This document shows, one piece after another, positions 9,235-18,404 of a stretch of DNA of 64,000 nt. The notes under the pieces were generated by a model. The model made no database searches. It worked only from the letters and a program-made list of their open reading frames with translations, and was not told the origin of the DNA. The position numbers and the translations under genes were made by a program. Within the stretch, counting starts at the first letter, position 1, and every line of letters begins with the position of its first letter. The stretch is from Paenibacillus cookii (GTDB lineage Bacteria > Bacillota > Bacilli > Paenibacillales > Paenibacillaceae), in NCBI RefSeq assembly GCF_018333375.1, contig NZ_BORW01000011.1, forward strand, positions 1-64,000, written 5' to 3'.

Positions 9235-10590
9235 TTATTTGAACTTGATGACGCCGGTCGTGTGCAGAAGCACGAGAACGACAAGGATCGGCGCGATGTA
9301 CCGGAGCGTGAACAGCCATACCCGGAACCATCCGGCTTTGAGTCCGGCCGCGTCCGCGGCGTTTTTCCAGAAGTATCCCGCAAACAGCGTGGTGATCAAT
9401 CCGCCTACCGGAAGCAGGATGTTGGAGGCGATAAAATCGAGCCAGTCGAAAAAGTTCTTGCTGCCCATGTGCGTAAAGGCAGGCACGATGCCGAAGGACA
9501 AGGCCGAAGGAAGGCCGACCAGCAGCACGAGCACCGAGATGATCAGCACCGACTTCATGCGGCTCCAGCCCCAGCGGTCCATCGCAAACAAGACGGGAAC
9601 CTCCAGCAGCGATACCGCCGACGTCAGCGCCGCGATCGCCAGCAGAATGAAAAACAGTCCCCCGAAAAACGCGCCGAACGGCATGGCCGAAAAGGCGGCC
9701 GGCAGGGCGATAAATACGAGGCTTGGCCCGGAGTTGGGCGCGATCCCAAAGGAAGCGGTCGTCGGGAAAATGATGAGCCCGGCAACGAAGGCGTAAATCA
9801 GGTCGCCTGCCCCGATCGCGATCGTCGCCGCCCCGAGCGATTGACGCTTGTCCACGTAAGCGCCGTACGTCAGCAAAATCCCCATGCCCAGCGACAAAGA
9901 GAAGAAGGCATGTCCAAGCGCGACCAAAGCGGATTCGGTCGTTAATTTGGAAAAATCGGGTTTCAGGAAAAATTCCACGCCTTCGCCCGCACCCGGCAGG
10001 GTGACGGCCCGGATCATCATCACGATCAGCAAAATGATCATGCCGGGAATGAGGATTTTGTTGAATTTTTCGATGCCTCCGGAAATCCCTTTAACCACGA
10101 CAAAACCCGTGATCGCAATGGCGATGATCTGCCAGATGACCGGCATATAACCGCCGATGAAGCCGCTAAATTCCCCTTCGAAATCCGTGCTGTTGTACAA
10201 TTGCCCGCTGAACGATTGTACCGCGTAATGAAGCGTCCAACCCGCCACGATGACGTAGAAGGTCAGGATCAGGAACGGGGCGATGATTTGCAGCAGGCCG
10301 AGACGGCCGAAGATTTTGGAGCCGCCGGCATTGACGAAGGAGGTCGCCGCGCTGCCCCTGCCGGCCCGTCCGATGGCCAATTCAGCCAACAGTACGGGCA
10401 AGCCGATGATGATCAAGCAAACGATAAAAAGCAGAAAAAAAGCTGCGCCGCCATTTTGGCCCGTGATGTACGGAAACTTCCACATGTTCCCGAGACCCAC
10501 GGAGCTGCCGATGGCGGCTAGAATAAACCCCGCCGAAGAAAAACGGTCGTTTTTTCCCGGTGCCGCTGGGTTTTTTTGCGGTGTTGTCAT
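9235..10590 (-). CDS. Sodium-dependent transporter, NSS/SNF family
   Basis: 451 residues with about 11 hydrophobic helices. The first helices carry the neurotransmitter:sodium symporter signature: SVGLGNMWKFPYITGQNGG, the unwound sodium/substrate-binding TM1 region, and GLPVLLAELAIGR. Bacterial members import amino acids or related compounds with Na+; the substrate here cannot be read. The gene is alone, facing the fsa terminator. It starts at 10590, immediately after a ribosome site on the minus strand (GGGGGAAC). Confidence 0.9.
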   Translation of the reverse strand: MTTPQKNPAAPGKNDRFSSAGFILAAIGSSVGLGNMWKFPYITGQNGGAAFFLLFIVCLIIIGLPVLLAELAIGRAGRGSAATSFVNAGGSKIFGRLGLLQIIAPFLILTFYVIVAGWTLHYAVQSFSGQLYNSTDFEGEFSGFIGGYMPVIWQIIAIAITGFVVVKGISGGIEKFNKILIPGMIILLIVMMIRAVTLPGAGEGVEFFLKPDFSKLTTESALVALGHAFFSLSLGMGILLTYGAYVDKRQSLGAATIAIGAGDLIYAFVAGLIIFPTTASFGIAPNSGPSLVFIALPAAFSAMPFGAFFGGLFFILLAIAALTSAVSLLEVPVLFAMDRWGWSRMKSVLIISVLVLLVGLPSALSFGIVPAFTHMGSKNFFDWLDFIASNILLPVGGLITTLFAGYFWKNAADAAGLKAGWFRVWLFTLRYIAPILVVLVLLHTTGVIKFK

Positions 10591-10642
10591 AGATGTTCCC
10601 CCAGTTTATTTTTGAAAGTTCCTTTTATTATATTTCATTTTC

Positions 10643-10706
10643 CCGGCAAAGCCATATGAAAATCTTCCTAAAAAGCAAAAAAGGGGATGCCATAGGGCTT
10701 TGCCGG
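10643..10706. repeat. Perfect 11-bp inverted repeat with long loop
   Basis: CCGGCAAAGCC (10643-10653) and GGCTTTGCCGG (10696-10706) are exact reverse complements separated by 42 nt. The site lies between the symporter promoter region and the 3' end of the lacI-type gene. It could be a terminator-like structure for the regulator gene (no T-run seen) or a binding site. Confidence 0.5.
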
Positions 10707-10759
10707 CGACATGATGCATGAAATAAACACCCGCTGTCACTGGTATTTTTGGGTATTGC

Positions 10760-11800
10760 TTACACCGTCGCCCCGGTCGACTCCCGCAAAATCGGTGTGG
10801 TCTGGATGTGCGTCACTTGGTAAGGCTGGGAAGGTTCCTTGATGCGGGAGAGCAGCATGTTCGCCGCGGCGATCCCCATTTCGTCGCTGTAAATATGGAC
10901 CGTGGTGAGATGGGGTTCGACGATCCGGGACTCCGGCGCATTGTCGAAACCGGCCACCGCGATGTCGTCCGGCACGGCAACGTTCCGGTTTTTCAAAGCC
11001 TTCATGACGTTGACCGCGATAAAATCGTTCGCGCATACGAACGCGTCCGGCAGCTCCTTGATTTGGCCGAGCCGTTTCTCCATCCAATCCGATTCCGAAG
11101 AAAACTCGCGGTCCGGATTCAGGATGCATTGGCCGGCATCCAGCCGGATTCCCGCCTCGGCCAACGCCCTGTTGAAGCCTGCCCAGCGCTCGTTGAAGCT
11201 TTTGCAGTGGTTGTAGTCGCCGATGAAGCCCAAGGAGCCGCAGCCGCTTGCTATCAAGGTTTTCGTCACGTCGTACGTGCTATGCTCGTTTTCCATCAGG
11301 AGCAAGTCGGCCTGCAGGGTAGGATAGGACATGTCGGCCGCGCAATCGATAAAAATAGTCGGGAGTCCGAGGCTCGTGATCAACTTGCTGTATTCCATGT
11401 CGAACAGCTCGATGCAGATGATGCCGTCCACCTTGGACGCCTCGAAATTGTTCGGCAGCTGCAAGGCGCTCCGCTCAATATCGCGCACGATATGGATCGA
11501 AAGGTTGTATCCTTCGGCGCTGATCCTTTTTTCGAGCCCGCTGATCAGCCGCGAGCCGAAGTGGGAGTTGCTCGGCATATTGGCGGTGAGCAGCGCGATA
11601 TTTCCCGGGTTTTTGGTGATAAGGTTCTCGGATTCCATGTAGGCAAACTGCTTATATTTAAGCTCGATCGCTTTTTTGATGACTTTGTTCCGGGTTTCGC
11701 TCGGAATGCTGCCGCTGCCGTTCAGCGCTTTGGATGCCGTGTTCCTGGAAATGCCCAGCGCATCGGCTATATCTTGAATTGTGACTTTCTCTTTCGCCAT
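10760..11800 (-). CDS. LacI-family transcriptional regulator (probable fructoside/sucrose operon repressor)
   Basis: 346 residues with an N-terminal LacI helix-turn-helix (TIQDIADALGISRNTASKAL, about residues 7-26) and a periplasmic-binding-protein-like sensor domain to the C-terminus. It is divergent from the sugar ABC/GH32/fructokinase operon across a 461-bp intergenic region that contains a GAAAGCACTTTC palindrome, the LacI/CcpA-type operator form. I infer that it represses that operon in the absence of a fructoside such as sucrose. Confidence 0.9.
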   Translation of the reverse strand: MAKEKVTIQDIADALGISRNTASKALNGSGSIPSETRNKVIKKAIELKYKQFAYMESENLITKNPGNIALLTANMPSNSHFGSRLISGLEKRISAEGYNLSIHIVRDIERSALQLPNNFEASKVDGIICIELFDMEYSKLITSLGLPTIFIDCAADMSYPTLQADLLLMENEHSTYDVTKTLIASGCGSLGFIGDYNHCKSFNERWAGFNRALAEAGIRLDAGQCILNPDREFSSESDWMEKRLGQIKELPDAFVCANDFIAVNVMKALKNRNVAVPDDIAVAGFDNAPESRIVEPHLTTVHIYSDEMGIAAANMLLSRIKEPSQPYQVTHIQTTPILRESTGATV

Positions 11801-12145
11801 GTATACGATTCCACCTCTAATAGTTTTGGTTATCCGCGTCCGATCCCCGTCGTCTTCTCTCTTTTATATACGTCAAATGTATAATAGTTTAGCTAAAATA
11901 GCAATGATGATTTTACAAATGCACAATTTTAATTTACATTTACACCATGAAAATACTTTGCGTGTTTATGACCGTAGTTTGTTCGAAATCATAGAATTAT
12001 GCATAATGCGATGTGGGATATTTGGGTTGAACGTTTCCTTGGAAATGCGATTATTTCCGCTGATTTGTTACATTTCATGCTGATTTAAGTCGTTTATGAA
12101 CAAATTTAAATTGTCAATTGCACAAAAATAAATTTACAAAGGTTA

Positions 12146-12175
12146 TTGACGGATCGGAAAATCGTTTGGTAAATT
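12146..12175 (+). promoter_or_regulatory. Putative promoter of the sugar ABC/GH32 operon
   Basis: TTGACG (12146-12151) and TAAATT (12170-12175) with an 18-bp spacer, upstream of the operator-like palindrome and the first permease gene. The rest of the 461-bp gap (11801-12261) is AT-rich without a recognisable gene. Confidence 0.5.
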
Positions 12176-12203
12176 GTAAAGGCAGCAGTTCACATCTGTA
12201 ACT

Positions 12204-12219
12204 TTGAAAGCACTTTCGG
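12204..12219. promoter_or_regulatory. LacI/CcpA-type operator (cre-like)
   Basis: TTGAAAGCACTTTCGG contains the palindrome GAAAG-CA-CTTTC (12206-12217), close to the consensus of LacI-family operators and of catabolite-responsive elements. It lies 29 bp downstream of the putative -10 box, a position suited to repression. Confidence 0.55.
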
Positions 12220-12261
12220 CCTGCTGCATGCACAACTTCTTGAAAGAATGGAGGTCAACGT

Positions 12262-13224
12262 TTGGAAAACACAGTGGAAGTCGATCGCAGGGGAGCGGCG
12301 CTGAGGCGGAGGAGTTCCACGGGACGGGTGCTTCATGGGATGAAAAAGCATTATTTTCTTTATCTTCTGCTCGCTCCGGCACTCGTACTGACCCTTATTT
12401 TCAAATACGTCCCGATGTACGGCGCCGTCATCGCGTTTAAGGATTTCAGCCCGATCAAGGGGATTATGGGAAGCGAATGGGTGGGATGGAAGCACTTCGA
12501 GAAGTTTCTGTCCTCGCCGAATTTCGACGTCATTTTTATGAATACGCTTAAATTAAGCTTGTTCGGCCTTTTATGCAGCTTTCCCGTGCCGATCCTGCTC
12601 GCGCTGATGCTGAACCAGATCCGCAGGGCGTCCGTGAAAAAGAACGTGCAGCTCTTTTTATACGCCCCGAACTTTATATCGGTGGTCGTCATCGTCGGCA
12701 TGCTGTTCATCTTTTTGTCGCCGACGGGCCCGATCAACCACCTTCTCGCGTGGATCACGGGAGAGCCGCTGATGTTCATGTCCGATCCGAAGTATTTCAG
12801 GTGGATTTACATTTTGTCGGATATTTGGCAGGGGGCCGGATGGGCGTCGATCATTTACGTGGCGGCGCTGGCGAACGTCGATCCGGAGCTTCACAACGCG
12901 GCCGGCCTGGACGGTGCGAATCTGCTGCAGCGGATCAGGCATATCGATCTTCCGACAATCCGGCCGATCATGGCGATCGTGTTTATTCTGGCGGCCGGCG
13001 GCATCATGTCGATCGGGTTCGAAAAGGCTTATCTCATGCAGACCTCGATGAACCTTCCGGCTTCGGAAATCATCGCCACGTACGTGTACAAGGTCGGCTT
13101 GCAGTCCGGCGATTACGCGTATTCCGCGGCGGTCGGACTGTTCAATTCCGTCATCAACGTCGTGCTGCTCGTTACCGTCAACCTGATCGTCAAAAAACTG
13201 AATGAAGGCGAAGGCCTCTACTAG
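12262..13224 (+). CDS. Sugar ABC transporter permease, LplB family
   Basis: 320 residues with six predicted membrane helices after a charged N-terminal tail. The EAA-type loop that docks the ATPase is seen near the C-terminal third (HNAAGLDGANLLQRIRHIDLP). The start is TTG at 12262, placed seven bases after GGAGG. It is a CUT1-type permease that pairs with the next gene and the lipoprotein binding protein. No ATPase gene is in the operon; such systems in this group usually borrow a shared MsmX-type ATPase encoded elsewhere. Confidence 0.9.
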   Translation: MENTVEVDRRGAALRRRSSTGRVLHGMKKHYFLYLLLAPALVLTLIFKYVPMYGAVIAFKDFSPIKGIMGSEWVGWKHFEKFLSSPNFDVIFMNTLKLSLFGLLCSFPVPILLALMLNQIRRASVKKNVQLFLYAPNFISVVVIVGMLFIFLSPTGPINHLLAWITGEPLMFMSDPKYFRWIYILSDIWQGAGWASIIYVAALANVDPELHNAAGLDGANLLQRIRHIDLPTIRPIMAIVFILAAGGIMSIGFEKAYLMQTSMNLPASEIIATYVYKVGLQSGDYAYSAAVGLFNSVINVVLLVTVNLIVKKLNEGEGLY

Positions 13225-13240
13225 GAAGGAGTTTTAGGTC

Positions 13241-14122
13241 ATGGCCGTCAAACATTCCCGGTTCGACCGGTTGTTATTATCCCTCAACGCCGTTTTTCTG
13301 GCGCTGGCCGTCCTGATTGTCGTCGTGCCTTTGGTGTACATCGTCGTCGCTTCGTTTATGGATCCGACCGTGCTGCTGAATCAGGGACTGTCTTTTCGGT
13401 TCTCGGATTGGACCTTGGACGGATACAAAAAGATTCTGGAGAATCCGGCCATGCTGCGCGGGTTCGGCAACGCCGTCTTGTATTCCGCCGCGTTTGCCGT
13501 CGTCACCGTTTCCGTTTCGATATTTGCCGGATATGCGCTTTCCCATGCCCAACTCGCCGGCCGCCGTTTTTTTATGACCTTGTTCGTGGTCACGATGTTT
13601 TTCGGGGGCGGGCTGATTCCTACATACCTGCTCGTCAAGCAGCTGGGCATGCTGAACACCGTGTGGGCCGTCATCATTCCGGGCGCCGTCAACGTGTGGA
13701 ACATCATCCTGTCGCGTACCTTTTTCAAAGGCGTGCCCAACGAGCTGAAGGAAGCGGCCAACGTCGACGGCGCTTCGGAGGCCGGCATCTTTTTCCGGAT
13801 CGTGCTGCCGTTGTCCAAACCGATCATTTTTGTGCTGGCGTTGTATGCTTTCGTCGGACAATGGAATTCGTATTTTGACGCGATGATTTATTTGGAGGAT
13901 GCGAAGCTGCATCCGCTGCAGCTGGTGCTGCGTTCGATTTTGATCCAAAATCAGGCGGCGCCGGGCATGATCAGCGACCAACTGGCCATGAACGAGCTGA
14001 AACGGCTGTCGGAAATGATCAAATATTCGGCGATCGTCATCTCCAGTCTCCCGCTGCTTGTGATGTACCCGTTTTTTCAGAAATATTTCGAAAAAGGTGT
14101 CCTGGTCGGTTCCTTGAAGTAA
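13241..14122 (+). CDS. Sugar ABC transporter permease, LplC/YtcP family
   Basis: 293 residues, six predicted helices, with the EAA loop ELKEAANVDGASEAGIFFRI near residues 165-185. It follows the first permease after 16 bp with its own ribosome site (AAGGAG). It forms the second half of the membrane channel of the carbohydrate importer. The linked GH32 and fructokinase genes suggest sucrose or short fructans as cargo. Confidence 0.9.
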   Translation: MAVKHSRFDRLLLSLNAVFLALAVLIVVVPLVYIVVASFMDPTVLLNQGLSFRFSDWTLDGYKKILENPAMLRGFGNAVLYSAAFAVVTVSVSIFAGYALSHAQLAGRRFFMTLFVVTMFFGGGLIPTYLLVKQLGMLNTVWAVIIPGAVNVWNIILSRTFFKGVPNELKEAANVDGASEAGIFFRIVLPLSKPIIFVLALYAFVGQWNSYFDAMIYLEDAKLHPLQLVLRSILIQNQAAPGMISDQLAMNELKRLSEMIKYSAIVISSLPLLVMYPFFQKYFEKGVLVGSLK

Positions 14123-14179
14123 AGGCCGCCTGAACATCCATGGCAATGATCCATTCCTTACATTATGGAGGTCATAACG

Positions 14180-15778
14180 ATGAAAAAGCTAAAAAGAAAG
14201 CAAGCGATGGTCCACACGTTGTCCCTTTCCGCCTTGGCGGCGCTGCTGCTTCTATCGGGCTGCGGCGGGGGCGGAGGGGAAGGCAAGGAGCCGGTAGACG
14301 GCAAGGTGACGCTCCATTTCCTGACGCAAAGCTCGGCGCTCGCGCCGGCCGATCCGAACGACAAGCTGATCAACAAACGGCTGGAAGAAAAAACGGGCAT
14401 TCATATCGATTGGAAAAACTACACGAACGACGTGTTTGCCGAAAAACGGAATTTGGCGGTGGCGAGCGGCGATTTGCCCGACGCGATTTTCGATGCCGGC
14501 TACGGCGACTACGATCTGCTGAAACTGGCAAAGGACGGGGTCATCATTCCGCTTGACGATTTGATCGAGCAGCATATGCCGAATTTCAAAAAGGTGCTCG
14601 AACAGGCTCCGGAATACAAAAAAATGATTACCGCTCCGGACGGGCACATCTATTCCTTCCCGTGGATCGAAGAGCTTGGTTCCGGGAAGGAGCGCATCCA
14701 GTCGGTGGACGATCTTCCGTGGATCAACGTCGAATGGCTGAAAAAGCTGGGGCTCGAGATGCCCAAAACGACCGATGAGCTGAAAAAGGTGCTGATCGCC
14801 TTCAAAACGCAGGATCCGAACGGCAACGGAAAAGCGGACGAAATCCCGTTATCCTTCATTAATAAGCCGGGCGGCGAAGACCTGGCATTCCTGTACGGCT
14901 CCTTCGGGCTTGGCGAGAACTGGGACCACACCGTCGTGACGAATGACGGCAAGGTGGTGTTTACGGCGGCGCAGGACGGTTACAAAGAAGCGGTCAAGTT
15001 CATCCATGAGCTGTATCGGGAGGGCCTGGTCGACATCGAGGCGTTCCAGCAGGATTGGAACACTTATCTGGCCAAGGGCAAAGATCACCGCTACGGCTTG
15101 TATTTTACGTGGGACAAAGCCAACATTACCGGGGCGAACGATACGTATGACCTGATGCCGCCGCTGGCCGGCCCGAGCGGGGAAATCAACGTGACCAGAA
15201 CGAACGGCATCGGGCTGGACCGCGGGCGGATGGTCATTACGAGCAGCAACAAGCATTTGGAGGAAACGGCCAAGTGGGTGGACCAGCTCTATGATCCTTT
15301 GCAGTCCGTCCAGAACAACTGGGGAACCTACGGGGACGAAACCCAGCAAAATATTTTTGAATTCGATGAAGCCAAAGGAATGCTGAAACATTTGCCTTTG
15401 AAAGGAACGGCTCCGGTCGAGCTTCGCCAAAAAACGAGCATTGCCGGCCCGCTGGCCATTTTGGACGAATATTACGGCAAATATACGACGATGCCGGATG
15501 ATGCCGCATGGCGGCTTAAACTGCTGAAAGACGTGATGGTGCCGCATATGAAGGCGGAAAACACGTATCCGAACGTATTCTTTTCCATCGAAGACTTGGA
15601 TCGGCTGTCGACCATTCAGGCGGATTTGTTCCCTTACGTGGAGCGGAAGCGGACCGAATGGTACCAAAACGGCAACATCGATCAGGAATGGGACGCCTAT
15701 TTGAAAGAGCTGGACCGTCTCGGATTGCAGGAATGGCTGAAAATCAAGCAGGCGGGTTACGACCGGAACGCCAAATAA
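14180..15778 (+). CDS. Extracellular solute-binding lipoprotein for sugar ABC importer
   Basis: 532 residues. It begins with a basic lipoprotein signal peptide and lipobox LSGC, with the lipidated Cys at residue 28, followed by a Gly-rich linker. The size and the TLHFLTQSSA... DKLINKRLEEKTGI start of the mature part fit the large (LplA-type) family 1 binding proteins of Paenibacillus-like bacteria. The start was set at 14180 because the upstream in-frame ATG at 14165 is itself part of the ribosome site ATGGAGGTC. It should sit on the outer face of the membrane and capture the oligosaccharide. Confidence 0.9.
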   Translation: MKKLKRKQAMVHTLSLSALAALLLLSGCGGGGGEGKEPVDGKVTLHFLTQSSALAPADPNDKLINKRLEEKTGIHIDWKNYTNDVFAEKRNLAVASGDLPDAIFDAGYGDYDLLKLAKDGVIIPLDDLIEQHMPNFKKVLEQAPEYKKMITAPDGHIYSFPWIEELGSGKERIQSVDDLPWINVEWLKKLGLEMPKTTDELKKVLIAFKTQDPNGNGKADEIPLSFINKPGGEDLAFLYGSFGLGENWDHTVVTNDGKVVFTAAQDGYKEAVKFIHELYREGLVDIEAFQQDWNTYLAKGKDHRYGLYFTWDKANITGANDTYDLMPPLAGPSGEINVTRTNGIGLDRGRMVITSSNKHLEETAKWVDQLYDPLQSVQNNWGTYGDETQQNIFEFDEAKGMLKHLPLKGTAPVELRQKTSIAGPLAILDEYYGKYTTMPDDAAWRLKLLKDVMVPHMKAENTYPNVFFSIEDLDRLSTIQADLFPYVERKRTEWYQNGNIDQEWDAYLKELDRLGLQEWLKIKQAGYDRNAK

Positions 15779-15877
15779 CGGGCTTGAAACCGATAAAGGA
15801 ATGCGGCCGCGCACGGCATGTTCCGGCCAAGCGCAGCCGTTTCCGCAAGGAGGGCCCATAACGAAGGAGTTTAACGA

Positions 15878-17353
15878 ATGTCAACAATCGCAAAGCAAAA
15901 CCACCGCGGCGCATATCATTTTTCCCCGCGGGAGAACTGGATGAACGACCCCAACGGCATGGTGTATTTCAAGGGGAAATATCATTTGTTTTACCAGCAT
16001 CACCCGTTCGGAACGACCTGGGGGCCGATGCACTGGGGGCATGCGGTCAGCAGGGACCTGGTGGCATGGGAGGAGCTTCCGATCGCGCTGGAGCCGGACG
16101 AACACGGCATGATCTTTTCGGGCAGCGCGGTGGTCGACCGGCGTAACACGACGGGGTTTTTCGGGGAAGAGCCGGGGCTTGTCGCGATTTTTACCCATCA
16201 TGCGGAAGGGACCGGTTCGCAGCCGCCCGTCCAATGCCAAAGCTTGGCCTACAGCATGGACGAGGGCAGGACATGGACGAAATACGAAGGCAATCCGGTG
16301 CTGCGGCATGATTCCTATATCGATTTCCGCGATCCGAAAGTGTTCTGGCACGAGCCGTCGGCGCAATGGGTGATGATTGTCGCGTGCGGCCAGACGGTAT
16401 GCCTTTACCGATCCCCGAATTTGAAGGATTGGACGCTGTCCAGCGAGTTTGGGGAAGGGATCGGAAGCCATGATGGCGTATGGGAATGCCCGGATTTGTT
16501 CCCGCTTCCGGTCGAAGGCGCGAAGGACCAAAGCCGTTGGGTGATGCTGGTCAGCATCGGCGACCATCCGGGTTTTGCGGAAGGGTCAAGAACGCAGTAT
16601 TTTATCGGGGAGTTCGACGGCGAGCGGTTTATTCCGGATGCCAGTTCGCGGGAGAACGTCCGGTGGCTCGATTACGGCCGGGACAATTATGCCGGCGTCA
16701 GCTGGTCGGATATTCCGGCGGAAGACGGCAGGCGCCTGTTTATCGGCTGGATGAGCAATTGGAAATACGCCAACCTGACGCCGACGAACGGCTGGAGGGG
16801 GGCGATGACGATCGCCAGGGAGCTGCGTCTTCGGGAATGTAACGGCGACATAGTGCTGATCCAGCAGCCCGTCCGTGAGCTGGAGGCCTACCGCAAGCCG
16901 GTCGTTTCCCTGGAAAACGTCGACGCGACCGCCGCTGCGAAGCGGTTATCCGGCCTGCGGCTGGAAAGCTTCGAAATCGTCGCTCGCGTACGGTTCCCGG
17001 ATTCAAGCCCCGGGGAGATCGCTTTTCGCGTAAGAGCCGGAGCCGGCGAGGAAACGGTCATCGGATACGATGCGGCTGCGGCGGAGATATTTGTGGACCG
17101 TACCCGATCCGGCATCGCCGATTTCCATCCGTCGTTCGCCTGCAGGCATTCCGCCATGCTGGAAGAGGCGCCGGGGCAGCTTGCGCTCCGCATTTTCGTT
17201 GACCGCGCTTCCGTCGAGGTGTTCGCAAACGGGGGCCGGGTCGTGATGACCGATTTGATTTATCCGGATCATGCCTCTACAGGCATTTTCGTTGCTGCCG
17301 ATGATGAACGGCTGAGGATCGAAGCCCTCGATATATACGATTTATCCGTCTAG
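15878..17353 (+). CDS. GH32 beta-fructosidase (sucrose/sucrose-6-phosphate hydrolase)
   Basis: 491 residues. All three GH32 catalytic signatures are visible: WMNDPNG (nucleophile D24), FRDP (residues 150-153) and WECPD (acid/base E203). The C-terminal beta-sandwich domain follows, with DRASVEVFANGG as typical in the family. There is no signal peptide, so it acts in the cytoplasm on substrate brought in by the ABC system. The operon has no PTS genes, so free sucrose or fructo-oligosaccharides are likelier substrates than sucrose-6-phosphate. The product fructose would be phosphorylated by the next gene. Confidence 0.93.
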   Translation: MSTIAKQNHRGAYHFSPRENWMNDPNGMVYFKGKYHLFYQHHPFGTTWGPMHWGHAVSRDLVAWEELPIALEPDEHGMIFSGSAVVDRRNTTGFFGEEPGLVAIFTHHAEGTGSQPPVQCQSLAYSMDEGRTWTKYEGNPVLRHDSYIDFRDPKVFWHEPSAQWVMIVACGQTVCLYRSPNLKDWTLSSEFGEGIGSHDGVWECPDLFPLPVEGAKDQSRWVMLVSIGDHPGFAEGSRTQYFIGEFDGERFIPDASSRENVRWLDYGRDNYAGVSWSDIPAEDGRRLFIGWMSNWKYANLTPTNGWRGAMTIARELRLRECNGDIVLIQQPVRELEAYRKPVVSLENVDATAAAKRLSGLRLESFEIVARVRFPDSSPGEIAFRVRAGAGEETVIGYDAAAAEIFVDRTRSGIADFHPSFACRHSAMLEEAPGQLALRIFVDRASVEVFANGGRVVMTDLIYPDHASTGIFVAADDERLRIEALDIYDLSV

Positions 17354-17428
17354 TCCATTTTGTTTTACTCGTTAAGCGAAGACGCGATGGTTACGGAAAC
17401 CGGAAAGATTGGAGAGGAGAAGACGGAT

Positions 17429-18337
17429 ATGCGGATTGGAGCGATTGAAGCGGGCGGGACCAAATTCGTCTGCGGGATCGGAAACGAAGAAGGAAAGATC
17501 GAAGACAGGATCAGCTTTCCGACGGAACGCCCGGGCGAGACCATCCCGAAAGTCATTTCCTACTTTGCGGATGCGCAGGTGGGGGCAATTGGCATCGGTT
17601 CGTTTGGACCGATCGACCTCAGGCCTGACAGCCCGACATATGGCTGCATTACGACAACCCCCAAACCGGGTTGGGCGCAGTACCCTTTCCTTGGGGAGCT
17701 TAAACGTCGTTTTGCCGTTCCGTTTGGCTGGGATACGGACGTCAACGCCGCCGCTTTGGGAGAAGCCGCATGGGGAGCGGCTCGAGGCCTCGATAGCTGC
17801 ATTTATTACACGATCGGAACCGGCGTCGGCATGGGCGTCTATTCCGGAGGTCGGCCCGTCCACGGATTGGTTCATCCGGAAGGCGGGCATGTGCCGGTCC
17901 GGCGTCACCCTGAGGATGACTTCCCCGGCATCTGCCCGTTTCACGGGGATTGCCTGGAAGGCATGGCTGCCGGGCCCGCGCTCGAAGCCCGCTGGAAGGC
18001 GCCCGGGCATCAGCTGCCGCCCGGGCACCCCGCCTGGTCCATTGAAGCGTATTATATTGCCCAGGCGGTCGCCGCGGCGATTCTGACGCATTCGCCGCAA
18101 AAGATTGTGTTGGGCGGCGGCGTCATGCAGCAGCGTCAGCTTTTTCCTCTGATTCGGGAAGAGGTGAAGCGCATCCTGAACGGTTACGTCCAGGCCGAAG
18201 AGCTGCTGGATAAGATCGGGGAATATATCGTGCCGCCGGTACTCGGAACCGATGCCGGCTTGCATGGCGCATTGGCGCTGGGATTGCAGGCGCTGCAGGG
18301 CGGAAGCGCCGATTTTGCCGCCTGTGGATCATCCTAG
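17429..18337 (+). CDS. ROK-family fructokinase
   Basis: 302 residues from the ATG at 17429, chosen because GGAGAGGAG lies just upstream and the protein then opens directly with the ROK phosphate-binding motif EAGGTKF (residues 7-13). GTGVGMGVYSGG and the zinc-binding region with HVPVRRH and CPFHGDC are present, typical of ScrK/GmuE-type fructokinases. It converts fructose released by the GH32 enzyme to fructose-6-phosphate. It is the last gene of the operon and is followed by a strong terminator. Confidence 0.92.
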   Translation: MRIGAIEAGGTKFVCGIGNEEGKIEDRISFPTERPGETIPKVISYFADAQVGAIGIGSFGPIDLRPDSPTYGCITTTPKPGWAQYPFLGELKRRFAVPFGWDTDVNAAALGEAAWGAARGLDSCIYYTIGTGVGMGVYSGGRPVHGLVHPEGGHVPVRRHPEDDFPGICPFHGDCLEGMAAGPALEARWKAPGHQLPPGHPAWSIEAYYIAQAVAAAILTHSPQKIVLGGGVMQQRQLFPLIREEVKRILNGYVQAEELLDKIGEYIVPPVLGTDAGLHGALALGLQALQGGSADFAACGSS

Positions 18338-18345
18338 CTCATAGC

Positions 18346-18384
18346 AAAAACTGCCCTGGGGAGTCTCCCCGGGGCAGTTTTTTT
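18346..18384. terminator. Strong bidirectional terminator between fructokinase and mntH
   Basis: AAAAACTGCCCTGGGGAG (18346-18363) pairs with CTCCCCGGGGCAGTTTTTTT (18365-18384), a long GC-rich stem with A- and T-runs on both sides. It serves the convergent gene pair. Confidence 0.9.
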
Positions 18385-18404
18385 ATACTCTAGAAAAAAT
18401 CGAC

